64,000 nt of DNA from Planctomycetota bacterium (GTDB lineage: Bacteria > Planctomycetota > Phycisphaerae > Phycisphaerales > Phycisphaeraceae), in assembly GCA_016350165.1 (NCBI GenBank), contig CP066225.1, positions 62,001-126,000 of the forward strand. Direction: 5' to 3'. Shown here piece after piece: positions 7,667 through 16,696 of this stretch (position 1 is the stretch's first letter; each line of letters opens with the position of its first letter). Under the pieces are notes generated by a model. That model was not told the DNA's origin. It ran no database searches and worked only from the letters and a program-made list of their open reading frames with translations. The position numbers and the translations under genes are program-made.

Positions 7667-9472
7667 TCATGCATTAGCATATCGCAATTGTCTGCATAAA
7701 AAATAGTTTAGCCACAACGTGTAGAGGATCGCAGGCAGTGCAACAACACCAACAATGAAGATCATTACATATTCTTCTTCAATCATAAAACCACCGATAT
7801 TCCAATCATTTCGTAAAAAGCCAATTAGACGATAATTAACTTCAAACCAAACCGAAATCGTTAATATCGCAGCTGGAATAAGCATCAAAAGAAACGAACC
7901 CAATAAATAAATGCTTACCTTGTAAGCAACATCCAAAACACGTACCCGATGTAAAACACGAAAAACCATTGCATTAAGAAATGAAATCACGTGATAAAGT
8001 GCTAAAAACCATATAACACTAACAACCATGGTTGCTGCAACATTAAATGCTAAATGCGATACTGATACAGATAGCGGTTGAGGGACATGTTCGACTGTTG
8101 ATGTGTATGGATTGTATTCGCGATACGTTGCATTAACCCAGAATGCATCATAGATCGCAATGAGTAACGTCACGCTAGTTACAAAAACGGTTGTCAAAAC
8201 CAAAAGCGTAAATGCGAAGCGTAAATGATGGTTCGTTGCATCGTAGATACGTAACCTGCTTGCAAATTTTCTTGGGCTAAATATAGGCTCTATCGAGGTT
8301 TTGATACATGTGGCGATGAGGTGAATGATGTGAGCGATTGAAGTTTTTCTGAATTCTGTTCCAACACGATGCACAGGTGGAATTGATTTTCCAACAGGCG
8401 TGCCACATTCAGTGCAGGTGTGCTTCGACGAACAAGTAGATGCGGTTGGATCACTGACCCAATTGCCGAGATTGCCTTTATAGGTGGATTGCATGGTTGA
8501 TTGAGGGAAGATGTGATAGCCACAGGCTTCACAACAGGCGGGCCAAGGTGAGCAGGCGCGGACTTGCCGATTGCGGAGTGCCATCATGATCACGGCTGTG
8601 CAAGCAAGAAATAAAACTGGAAACTCGAATACATCAAACAGCATGGTGAAATAACGTTGCAGATACCACGGCTGGGCTATTGAGAGTTTTTTGTAGGCAA
8701 CATTATTTTGAAGCTGAACCTCCTCCCATATTTTTCGCCTCTTCTCAAGTTCTGCTTCGAGCTCGATATGTGCTGCGGATGTTGAATCGAATTTGCCCTT
8801 CATCTTCAGTGTGCTGATTTCCATTTGCATCTGACTGACAGGCGTGTTGTATGTCTGGTAATCATTGTGTCGCTTTAGGTTATGATCCCCCCAATATTGA
8901 ATGTACAGGGCGTCCCTGCCAATATTTACTGCGGTGAACAAGACGATACATGTGATGAGGAAGGGGAAAAGGATCGCGAGCCGCTTGTAGGCATGCGTGA
9001 TTGCGGCTCGGAATTTCTGCTTCGGCAATGCGACACGCGGCGCGAGAAGAAGTGAGAAAATCAGATGTACGGCAATCATGAAAATGAAGTAATAGGTAAT
9101 ATTTGGAATTGGATCATTAATATTCGAGCCTAAGTTGTGAAACTCGCTGAAATACCATGCGGAAGTTGCGTCGAAGAATGCTTTTGTCCAAGATTCGATT
9201 TCATGAGCTTTGCGCAGCATACGGTGAGGCACTTCGGTGATGAAGGCCATGAATAGGGTTGAGAGGAATGTGAGTGGGATGAGAATCTTAAATGGAAGAA
9301 ATTTGGCTCGCTCAGCGGCGTAGATAGGGCGAACGAAGGCGAGGAGGATAAGTTTGGGCCATGTGACGGGTTTGGGAGAAGGTGCGGGTTGGGTGTTCAC
9401 GAGCTGTTCAGGCGACAACTGAAATGGGTTTGAGACAGGTCTTGATGGGAGCGAGTGTGATTGGGTGGACAT
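7667..9472 (-). CDS. Polytopic membrane protein with zinc-ribbon CxxC pairs
   Basis: This is an integral membrane protein of unknown family, 601 residues from ATG 9472 (preceded by a weak CGAGG). An in-frame ATG 30 codons upstream gives a longer form with no ribosome binding site. Hydrophobic segments occur near the start (LILLAFVRPIYAA, IPLTFLSTLFMAFI), at the YYFIFMIAVHLIFSLLLA and LAILFPFLITCIVLFTAV regions, and again after the middle (FPVLFLACTAVIMMAL, FTLLVLTTVFVTSVTLLIAIY, ATMVVSVIWFLALYHV, a LLGSFLLMLIPAAIL stretch and a final IFIVGVVALPAILY). Between them is a cytoplasmic zinc ribbon with CEACG near residue 312 and CTECG near 351. Such layouts occur in planctomycete membrane proteins of unknown role. 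It is probably monocistronic. Confidence 0.7.
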   Translation of the reverse strand: MSTQSHSLPSRPVSNPFQLSPEQLVNTQPAPSPKPVTWPKLILLAFVRPIYAAERAKFLPFKILIPLTFLSTLFMAFITEVPHRMLRKAHEIESWTKAFFDATSAWYFSEFHNLGSNINDPIPNITYYFIFMIAVHLIFSLLLAPRVALPKQKFRAAITHAYKRLAILFPFLITCIVLFTAVNIGRDALYIQYWGDHNLKRHNDYQTYNTPVSQMQMEISTLKMKGKFDSTSAAHIELEAELEKRRKIWEEVQLQNNVAYKKLSIAQPWYLQRYFTMLFDVFEFPVLFLACTAVIMMALRNRQVRACSPWPACCEACGYHIFPQSTMQSTYKGNLGNWVSDPTASTCSSKHTCTECGTPVGKSIPPVHRVGTEFRKTSIAHIIHLIATCIKTSIEPIFSPRKFASRLRIYDATNHHLRFAFTLLVLTTVFVTSVTLLIAIYDAFWVNATYREYNPYTSTVEHVPQPLSVSVSHLAFNVAATMVVSVIWFLALYHVISFLNAMVFRVLHRVRVLDVAYKVSIYLLGSFLLMLIPAAILTISVWFEVNYRLIGFLRNDWNIGGFMIEEEYVMIFIVGVVALPAILYTLWLNYFLCRQLRYANA

Positions 9473-9562
9473 GAAAGCTTGGCCTCGGAATAGCGTCGGC
9501 GATGGAATGACTTGCTTGCCTGCATTGGCGTCATCTTTGGGATGACAAGTCAATTGTGACAT

Positions 9563-10989
9563 GGGCGATCATTAATTATGACGTCTGAGATCCTGAGCGG
9601 TTGCAAGAATTTGTCGTAATGGCTGAAATTCAGATCAATTCTGGATGGCTGACTGAGGATGAACTTGGGGCGAATTTGTATACGAGATGGGATGAGAATG
9701 AGGCCTTTGAATTGATGATTTCTTGAGTTGATCGGTCACTGACCGAGTTATTGAAATTTGTAATAATTATGACACATCTGCACGATGCGCATAAGGCCTT
9801 TGCACATATGTGTGAATTGCTAAATTAAAGTGGATTTTCCTTCTCCAAATTTGTGCGAATGGTAAAATGAGCGCGATATTTCTCAGCAGGATGATATAAA
9901 AATGGGCCAATTTAGAGTTAGATTTCGACGAGATCAGGGTGAGGCCAAATGGACGATTTTGACTATTTTCCCAGAGAGAAATATCACACAAGAAAGAATT
10001 AGTCGCATTATCGGTCCTGCTAGCCGTATAACATTTCTCCATTTTCTAGGTGTCCTCTTTAATTATTGCGGTTTTAAGCGTTGCAGCGTAGGTTTTTTTC
10101 CGATAATATGGAAGTTGACTTATGAGGCTACCTGAATGTTCCGATTTTGACGATCGTAGCAACGCCCCGGATTGGGAAGAAATTCACTGATCTGTTTGGC
10201 AAATTCGGCAAGCTTCAGGGGAAGGGAAAAGTGGACATCTGGAGCATGGCACAAGTTAATGGGGGTGAGGGTAAGTTAGAAGCCGTGACGAAGAGGTCTG
10301 AGATGGTGCTGATGAAGGTCACAGGGATGGGATGAGCCGAGTTGAGGAACTTGGTTGAGACATTGAAAAGCACATCTAAAAAATGACTGGCTCTCAGATT
10401 CAGAAGTTGAGCGATCAACGGATGAACAACAAGCTGCAAGGCTTGATTATAAAAGTAGCACTCACCGCTCAAGAGAACTCAGAAACTCGAGGTCGCAAGT
10501 AGAGGATGAAGCTGATCCACTCAGTTTGGATCGGGACACTCAAATGCAGTGTCTATTCTAAAGCTTCGGGCTAGCCTACCTGGCCCACCGGTCTCAAAGC
10601 ATTGCCTGTTTATAGAAGTACAAGAAGTAGCCATGACTCTGATGAATTTGGAGTGATGGTCAGACGAAATGGTTCTTGATGTTATGTCGGAGTTGTTTCG
10701 GAAAGAATAAGTGCCCTGCCCTGTATGGCGACGGTCTGAAGGGAAGGGAATTGAGGGAGAGGGCAGGACAACGGGGCGTGAGGGATTTGAGAAATGAATA
10801 TTGAGGTTACTCCGAGAAGTTCGGTTCTGCAGGACTGGCTGACTCAAGAAAGAGGAGTGATCTGAGTATAGAGGCTGCGAGAGTGGCCAATCGTGCACGA
10901 ACTTACGTCGGCTTGCGAGTCGGCACTGACAATCGAAACACGGTCTTGATACTTAGTTGATAAGAAGACCACGCTGAACTGGAGTACTC
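9563..10989. other. 1.4-kb region without a convincing gene
   Basis: The stretch before the second gspE is purine-rich on the + strand, especially from 10260 to 10900. Open frames in it (for example 9902-10135 and 10147-10335 on +, 10521-10898 on -) lack family features and have atypical composition for this genome. It may be decayed coding DNA, a long leader for the secretion operon, or hold an unrecognised structured RNA. A possible tiny gene at 9619-9726 is listed separately. The operon start is marked by a GGAG site at 10981. Confidence 0.5.
9619..9726 (+). CDS. Possible small acidic protein, 35 aa
   Basis: A short frame from ATG 9619 to TGA 9726 has a protein-like, acidic, amphipathic sequence (for example SGWLTEDELGANLYTRWDEN). 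There is no good ribosome binding site, and no homology can be judged by eye. It could equally be a remnant of a larger gene. It is listed only because the surrounding 1.4 kb is otherwise empty. Confidence 0.2.
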   Translation: MAEIQINSGWLTEDELGANLYTRWDENEAFELMIS

Positions 10990-12729
10990 ATGAGCAGCGA
11001 ACTGAATGAGCTGAAGGGACGCCGCATTGGGCGCATCTTAAATAAGATGGGCAAGGTGACGCGCGATCAGGTTCAGGAAGCACTCGCCCTTCAGAAGGAA
11101 CAAAAGGGGTCATTGCCTCTCGGTCAACTTCTGGTGGATTTGGGCTATGTCACGCAGGACGATGTAAACCTCGCGTTGGCGGCTCAATCAGGGATGGAAA
11201 TCGTCGATCTGGACGACTACGACATTACCGAAGAGACGGCACATGTCATTCCAGCGGAAACAGCTGAAGCGTACCAGATTGTCCCCACTTCTTACGAGAA
11301 AGACACGAACACCATCACGATCGCATTGAAATCGGCGGACAACTTCCGCGCGATTGATGACTTGCGTTTGTTGATGGGTTTTAACGTTAATGCGGTCGTT
11401 GCTCAGTCTGAGCAAATCGACAAGCGATTGAAGGCGTTCTATGGCGAAGATGAAGAATCGCTAGCGTCATTGATTACGGACTTGGCATCAGATGAAGATC
11501 TGGAAATGCTGGATGACCGTGGTCAGTCGATCGACTTGGATGAGTTGTTGCAGGCTGCGGATGACAACAAGGTTAAGCGTTTGCTTAACTTGGTGTTGAT
11601 GCAGGCGATTAAAGATAAGGCATCGGACATTCACTTTGAGCCGTTTGAAGATGAATTCAAGATGCGTTACCGAATCGACGGTGTGTTGTATGAAATGATT
11701 CCGCCGCCACGTCACCTTGCGATGCCGATTGTGTCGCGTATTAAGGTTATGGCGAAGCTGAATATTGCTGAAAGGCGTATTCCGCAGGACGGTCGTATCG
11801 AGTTGATGGTAAATGGTGAGCCGGTCGACTTGCGTGTTGCTGTTTTGCCAACGATGTTTGGTGAATCAGTCGTTATGCGTGTTCTTGACCGTGGCAACGT
11901 TTCGCTTGACCTCGATAAGGTTGGTATGAGATCGGATGACTTGGACTCGTTCCGTCAGCTGATTAAGAAGCCTAACGGTATTGTGATTGTTACAGGGCCT
12001 ACTGGTTCTGGTAAAACGACGACGCTTTACTCGGCTTTGCAAGAGTTGAATGAGATTACAGAAAAAGTTCTGACGGTTGAAGACCCGGTCGAGTATGACA
12101 TTGATGGGTTGTGTCAGGTGCAGGTGAACTCAGAGGTTGGATTGACCTTTGCTGCTGCACTGAGATCGTTCTTGCGTCAGGACCCGGACATCATTCTTGT
12201 CGGTGAGACTCGTGACCTTGAGACTGCACAGATTGCTGTTCAGGCTTCATTGACTGGTCACTTGGTGTTCACGACATTGCACACGAATGATGCTCCATCA
12301 TCTATTGCTCGTTTGCTAGACCTTGGTTTGGAGTCGTTCCTTTTGACGGCGACAATCGAAGGTATTATTGCACAGCGGTTGATTAGAAAGGTGTGCCCAA
12401 GGTGTAAGACTGAGTACACGCCAAGTGAAGATGAATTAATGCGTTTGCAGTTGACACCTGAGGATCTGGGTAATCGTCAGTTGTATCGCGGCGTTGGTTG
12501 CGATTACTGCAATGCGTCTGGATATAAAGGCCGAATGGGTCTATTTGAGTTAATGATTTTGGATGATGGTTTGAGAGAGCTAATTATTCAGAATGCATCT
12601 ACTCAGGTGTTGGCGGCAGCTTGCCGTAAGCGTGGTATGAGGACACTGAGACAAGCAGGTTTATTGGCGTTGTATGACGGCCTGACCAGTATTGACGAAG
12701 TTGTCCGCGAAACTGTGCTTGATATGTAA
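10990..12729 (+). CDS. gspE: Type II secretion/type IV pilus ATPase GspE/PilB (copy 2)
   Basis: This is the assembly ATPase for the pseudopilin system encoded just downstream; 579 residues. Residues 10-72 form a tandem MshEN-like module (RIGRILNKMG, PLGQLLVDLG), a fold that in other family members binds cyclic di-GMP. The DIHFEPFEDEF/RYRIDG N2 domain follows at about 213-235, then Walker A GPTGSGKTTT near 336, the VEDPVEYD Asp box, ILVGETRD Walker B, and two zinc CxxC pairs (CPRC near 469 and CDYC near 504). ATG 10990 is preceded by GGAG. It opens a co-directional operon with gspF 82 bases downstream. It differs clearly from the copy at 1087-2865, so the cell probably runs two assembly machines, or one machine with alternative motors. 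Confidence 0.94.
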   Translation: MSSELNELKGRRIGRILNKMGKVTRDQVQEALALQKEQKGSLPLGQLLVDLGYVTQDDVNLALAAQSGMEIVDLDDYDITEETAHVIPAETAEAYQIVPTSYEKDTNTITIALKSADNFRAIDDLRLLMGFNVNAVVAQSEQIDKRLKAFYGEDEESLASLITDLASDEDLEMLDDRGQSIDLDELLQAADDNKVKRLLNLVLMQAIKDKASDIHFEPFEDEFKMRYRIDGVLYEMIPPPRHLAMPIVSRIKVMAKLNIAERRIPQDGRIELMVNGEPVDLRVAVLPTMFGESVVMRVLDRGNVSLDLDKVGMRSDDLDSFRQLIKKPNGIVIVTGPTGSGKTTTLYSALQELNEITEKVLTVEDPVEYDIDGLCQVQVNSEVGLTFAAALRSFLRQDPDIILVGETRDLETAQIAVQASLTGHLVFTTLHTNDAPSSIARLLDLGLESFLLTATIEGIIAQRLIRKVCPRCKTEYTPSEDELMRLQLTPEDLGNRQLYRGVGCDYCNASGYKGRMGLFELMILDDGLRELIIQNASTQVLAAACRKRGMRTLRQAGLLALYDGLTSIDEVVRETVLDM

Positions 12730-12810
12730 TTAACTGTAAAAAACGAAGAGCTAAAGACTCTAATCACAGAATAGTAAAGCATTCATTGCTCTGTATACAA
12801 GGATACGATC

Positions 12811-14109
12811 ATGCCAACGTACCAGTACGAAGCGTTAAATGACGCCGGCAAGCCTCACAAGGGCACCATCTCCGCTGCGAACAGCGAGGAAGCGATCGCA
12901 CGTATCCGCAGCCAGGGATATTTCCCGACTTCGGTTCGTGAGCAAAAGGTCAAGAAAAAAGGCGGCAGTGCAGGTGCACCGGGTAAAGGTGCAGCAGCAG
13001 CTAGTGCTCCGAAGAAAAAGGGTCAGACCTTTGCAATCGGTGGTGTTAGCGGTAAGCAGTTGACAACATTTACACGTCAATTGTCTACGCTACAAGACGC
13101 TGGTCTTCCGATTTTGCGTTCATGTGCGATTTTGGAACAGCAGGCAAAGCCAGGCCCACTGAAGAATGCACTGATTGATGTGCATGAAGATATTTCTTCA
13201 GGTTCATCGTTGTCAGACGCAATGGGTAAGCATCCAAAAGCGTTCGATACGTTGTACTGTAAGATGATTTCAGCTGGTGAAGTCGGCGGTGTGCTCGACC
13301 TGATCCTGCAACGTCTTGCAGACTTCCTAGAAAAAGCGGCGAGACTGAAACGCCAGATCATCGGTGCGATGATTTATCCTGCAGCGGTTATTTCTGTTGC
13401 GGCATTAATCGTTCTGGGGATTATGGTGTTCATCGTGCCTAAGTTCGAGGACATCTTCGAAGACTTCGACACGGATATGCCATTTGTTACGGTTTTCCTG
13501 ATCGACTTCTCGAAGTGGATTGGTGGTCGCCATCCGGTGTATTCAAACTTCACGGGTGAAGGTTTACTTTATCTGTTGATAATGCCGTTTGTTGCGTACT
13601 TTATATTCAAATTGTTCCGTAAGAGTTCATTCGGTAAATACATTACTGACTGGATTTTCCTACGTATACCTGTGATGGGCACGCTTGTTAAGAAAACAAC
13701 GATTGCTCGCTTTACACGTACACTTGGTACGTTGATCAATGCAGGTGTTCCAATTCTTGATGCTATCAATATTACTCGTGATACAACAGGTAATCAGATT
13801 TACGCGAATGCACTAAATCAAATTCATGACTCAGTGCGTCAGGGTGAATCATTTGCTGAGCCACTACGTGTTTCGAAAGTATGTGATGCTCTTGTCATCA
13901 ACATGATTGATGTTGGTGAAGAAACCGGTGACCTTGACAAGATGCTTCTTAAGATCGCAGACAACTACGATGAAGAAGTTGATGTTGCTGTTGCATCGCT
14001 GGTTTCACTGCTTGAGCCGATCATGGTTGTTCTGCTCGGTGGTATTGTCGGTTTCATCGTTTTGGCGTTGTTCCTGCCAATGATTAAGCTGATGCAGGCA
14101 GTTATGTAG
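12811..14109 (+). CDS. gspF: Inner-membrane platform protein GspF/PilC
   Basis: This polytopic platform protein couples the GspE ATPase to pseudopilin assembly. Its 432 residues hold the typical start (PTYQYEALNDAGKPHKGTI), an unusual Lys/Ala/Gly-rich linker at about 48-72 (KKKGGSAG, GAAAASAPKKKG), and two T2SF domains. Each domain has the conserved core (FTRQLSTLQDAGLPIL near 87; FTRTLGTLINAGVPILDAI near 299) and transmembrane helices (around AAVISVAALIVLGIMVFIVPKF, LLYLLIMPFVAYFIF, and the C-terminal IMVVLLGGIVGFIVLALFLP). ATG 12811 follows AAGGA. It lies between gspE and the pseudopilin genes, the usual order. Confidence 0.94.
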   Translation: MPTYQYEALNDAGKPHKGTISAANSEEAIARIRSQGYFPTSVREQKVKKKGGSAGAPGKGAAAASAPKKKGQTFAIGGVSGKQLTTFTRQLSTLQDAGLPILRSCAILEQQAKPGPLKNALIDVHEDISSGSSLSDAMGKHPKAFDTLYCKMISAGEVGGVLDLILQRLADFLEKAARLKRQIIGAMIYPAAVISVAALIVLGIMVFIVPKFEDIFEDFDTDMPFVTVFLIDFSKWIGGRHPVYSNFTGEGLLYLLIMPFVAYFIFKLFRKSSFGKYITDWIFLRIPVMGTLVKKTTIARFTRTLGTLINAGVPILDAINITRDTTGNQIYANALNQIHDSVRQGESFAEPLRVSKVCDALVINMIDVGEETGDLDKMLLKIADNYDEEVDVAVASLVSLLEPIMVVLLGGIVGFIVLALFLPMIKLMQAVM

Positions 14110-14161
14110 TACGTTGTTTATCCGAATCGGTTAAAGAACTCTAACTGAGTGATAGGCCGTT

Positions 14162-14695
14162 ATGAAGCGGATTAAAAGGATAAAAAACAGTTGTGTTAGC
14201 CAAGTTGAACATAATCGGCTTGGCCTAACACTGGCTGAAACAATATTTGCCGGAGTGGTGATAGCCGCGATTTTGGCAGTATTGGTCCTGATCAGTCAGA
14301 GTTTGCGAACGGATAACGAAGTAGAAGAGACCGAGTATCGTCTTTCAGTTTTGCATCATGCGTTGACTGTGTATCACGAGACGTATGACACATTGCTGCC
14401 GGAGGATACTTCACAAGCGTTGACAATTTTGCTAAGCGATTCGGCCACTGCCCCATTGTTACGAGGCATCACAGTCGAAGCGATTCCAGGTACGCCTGAA
14501 AAAGTTCAGGTATTAGATGGTTTTGGAAATTCGATTCGATACGTGCCGCCCCAAGAGAGGGGAAATGCAATAGGCGATTTTGTTTCGGCTGGCGTAGATA
14601 AATCTTTTGGTGATGTTAATAAACAGAACCCAGAAGGATCAAAGCAAGACATCGACAACATGTTCAGTTCAGAGACTGACACAAAGATGGAATAG
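14162..14695 (+). CDS. Pseudopilin-like protein (177 aa)
   Basis: The first of five pseudopilin-type genes after gspF. A basic leader of about 20 residues ends in Gly before LTLAETIFAGVV, which matches the prepilin peptidase site with Glu at position +5, followed by a hydrophobic helix (IAAILAVLVLISQ). The globular part has an amphipathic helix (LSVLHHALTVYHETY) and a pseudopilin-like ending with a DGFGN...YVPP motif also seen in GspG-type domains. It is probably a pilus-core or tip component. The stop is 2 bases before the next start, which implies coupled translation. Confidence 0.82.
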   Translation: MKRIKRIKNSCVSQVEHNRLGLTLAETIFAGVVIAAILAVLVLISQSLRTDNEVEETEYRLSVLHHALTVYHETYDTLLPEDTSQALTILLSDSATAPLLRGITVEAIPGTPEKVQVLDGFGNSIRYVPPQERGNAIGDFVSAGVDKSFGDVNKQNPEGSKQDIDNMFSSETDTKME

Positions 14696-14697
14696 TC

Positions 14698-15519
14698 ATG
14701 GCAGGTAAAAAAGAAAACAGACGCAGAAACTTTGGCTTTTCTGTAATGGAATTGCTGGTTGCTGTAGGCCTCGTCGGCATTTTGCTGGGTATTGTGTTTG
14801 CAGGCTATATGAAGCTTAAAGAAGGCGGCGAAGCTGCTACAGCAAAATCGCTGTTAGCAGGTTTGAATGGTGTTGCAACACAATATGAACTAAAAGTTGG
14901 TCGTGTTATTGATCATACAATCAATAAAGGTTCACATGTGCCATTTGTTAACGATAAAGCGATGCCAGGGAAGCATATTCCTTGGTGGAACGGCGGTGAT
15001 CCGGTACACAAGAATGCTGTTCCTCCTAATACTTCAGGTGCAGGCGCAGAAATTACACCTTCACGAAATAAAGAAATCGAACTGGTACTTGATCCGGCTG
15101 AAAATACACTGAATTTTGACAATAACACGAAATGTACGCTGGCTAATGGTTTCATCGAGCGTTTTGTATTTGCAACATACCGCATACCAGACATAAAAGG
15201 CTCACTCCAACGTTTAGGTGGCGATGCATTCGTAGATATTGATGAAGATGGAAGTGGCGATGGGTTCTATGAAATAAGAGATCCTTGGGGCCAGTGCATC
15301 ATTTATGTATACAAACCACAAGAGCTGAATGCTACGAGTTGGTTACCAACACATTCAACTCCTTATTTTGCTTCTGCTGGACCAGATGGTGTCTGGGGTA
15401 TCGACCCAAGATCAGTTCAATACACTAATTCAGGTTTATCGGCAACAGATCAAAATCGTGCAAAAGAGTTGTCGAACGACAATATTTATAGCTTTGAGTT
15501 AGAAGAAGCTGCCAAGTAA
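14698..15519 (+). CDS. Pseudopilin-like protein (273 aa)
   Basis: A class III prepilin signal is seen: basic leader (KKENRRRN), Gly, then FSVMELLVAVGLVG with Glu at +5, and a hydrophobic helix. The mature domain contains an Ala/Glu-rich helix, then a GspG-like DPWGQCIIYVYKP motif near residue 202 and a late SAGPDGVWG segment, typical of GspG/PulG pseudopilins (DPWG, SxGxDG). At 273 residues it is much longer than a standard GspG (about 140), with a large insertion between helix and DPWG. It is translated immediately after the previous gene. Confidence 0.85.
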   Translation: MAGKKENRRRNFGFSVMELLVAVGLVGILLGIVFAGYMKLKEGGEAATAKSLLAGLNGVATQYELKVGRVIDHTINKGSHVPFVNDKAMPGKHIPWWNGGDPVHKNAVPPNTSGAGAEITPSRNKEIELVLDPAENTLNFDNNTKCTLANGFIERFVFATYRIPDIKGSLQRLGGDAFVDIDEDGSGDGFYEIRDPWGQCIIYVYKPQELNATSWLPTHSTPYFASAGPDGVWGIDPRSVQYTNSGLSATDQNRAKELSNDNIYSFELEEAAK

Positions 15520-15553
15520 ATGAACTTTAACATCAGAAGACGGGATTGATCCC

Positions 15554-16696
15554 ATGCCTGATCAAAATTACAAACAAAAACAACATGCATTCACGATGAT
15601 CGAGCTCTTGGTTGTCGTAGGCATCATTGGCATCATCGCTGGAATCTCCTTCCCGATGCTCAAGATGATGACTCAGACAAGCAGTGGTCAACTTGGCGTG
15701 AATACCGTCTCAGTTGCGGTACAAGCAACTCAAGCGTATTCGTTTAAGGAGGATAATGTTCCTCTCTTGAATACTGACTTATATCCAAATCCTGCAACAC
15801 AACCTAATTTGATCTCTGATGATCCAACGACAGAGAAAGGTAATTTTTCAGGATATGCTGCAGTGTTTACACCCAGTGGCAAGATCATATTCATGGTGAA
15901 TGACCTTTCGGCATCAACAGGTGTCAATACGTTTACACCACGACGTTTCACTAATCCAGCTCTACCTGATCATCCAGTTGTAAGCTTAGAATTACGTGGT
16001 CCTGGTATTCTGCCTATTTTGGAATACAACCATACTGGTGCTGCTGCAACGAAGAATTATCCAACACGCCGTCTGAACGGATTCAAAGCTATTAGTGATG
16101 TTTCAAATAACTCATTAGATCCTTTGGACTTGCCCGCAGATACAGGGGTATGTGGCATTTTGAAACCAGTTGCAGGCCAAAAACCACGACTAATCGCACC
16201 TCCATTTGCTGTTTGGTATGACAATGGAAATTTGGTTATCAGTCACGAGCAAGGTTCAGGTACGGATAATCATGGCCCTACTGATTATTCGTATGTGTAT
16301 GTCAATGAAGCGAGATCAGATGGTTCTTCTACCCATTTAAATTATTACGACATTGATGTTGCTCGACCAACCGCTCCACAGGTTTACAACCCATACGTTT
16401 ATGATTCAAATGATTCTTCATTCAATAGCACAACCACAATGAATAGCACAACCAATCGACCCTATTTTCCTTTCGAAAAGATTGAGGCGGTCATTGGTGT
16501 ATTTACATATTCGAAATCAGACTTCCGTGAAGATTGTGAAGCGGGCAATAGCGGTATAGCAGGCCTCGAAGATTGGGGTGTCAGTGCTAATAGTGATGCT
16601 CGTAACAATGCACGTTGGGAATGGATGGAAGAGAACGGAAAGTTGGTAATGTTTAGCAAACAATCCGGCAACCCAATCCGGAGTGAAGCAAAATGA
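15554..16696 (+). CDS. Pseudopilin-like protein (380 aa)
   Basis: The N-terminus reads as a prepilin: a short polar leader (PDQNYKQKQHA), then FTMIELLVVVGIIG with Glu at +5. The residue before the cleavage site is Ala rather than Gly, which some prepilin peptidases accept. The body is a large, Asn/Thr/Pro-rich beta domain with no recognised motif. The final ATGA overlaps the start of the next gene by 4 bases, so the two are translationally coupled. It is probably a minor pseudopilin with an added surface domain. Confidence 0.8.
   Translation: MPDQNYKQKQHAFTMIELLVVVGIIGIIAGISFPMLKMMTQTSSGQLGVNTVSVAVQATQAYSFKEDNVPLLNTDLYPNPATQPNLISDDPTTEKGNFSGYAAVFTPSGKIIFMVNDLSASTGVNTFTPRRFTNPALPDHPVVSLELRGPGILPILEYNHTGAAATKNYPTRRLNGFKAISDVSNNSLDPLDLPADTGVCGILKPVAGQKPRLIAPPFAVWYDNGNLVISHEQGSGTDNHGPTDYSYVYVNEARSDGSSTHLNYYDIDVARPTAPQVYNPYVYDSNDSSFNSTTTMNSTTNRPYFPFEKIEAVIGVFTYSKSDFREDCEAGNSGIAGLEDWGVSANSDARNNARWEWMEENGKLVMFSKQSGNPIRSEAK

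Noticed and set aside
9767-10135. Overlapping open frames on both strands (9767-10042 minus, 9902-10135 plus)
   Set aside because: They overlap, lack motifs and good start signals, and have codon use unlike neighbouring genes; not annotated as genes.
10521-10898. 125-residue minus-strand open frame upstream of gspE
   Set aside because: Its composition (Ser, Arg, His and Pro-rich) is that of a random frame in purine-rich DNA; no ribosome binding site and no family features.
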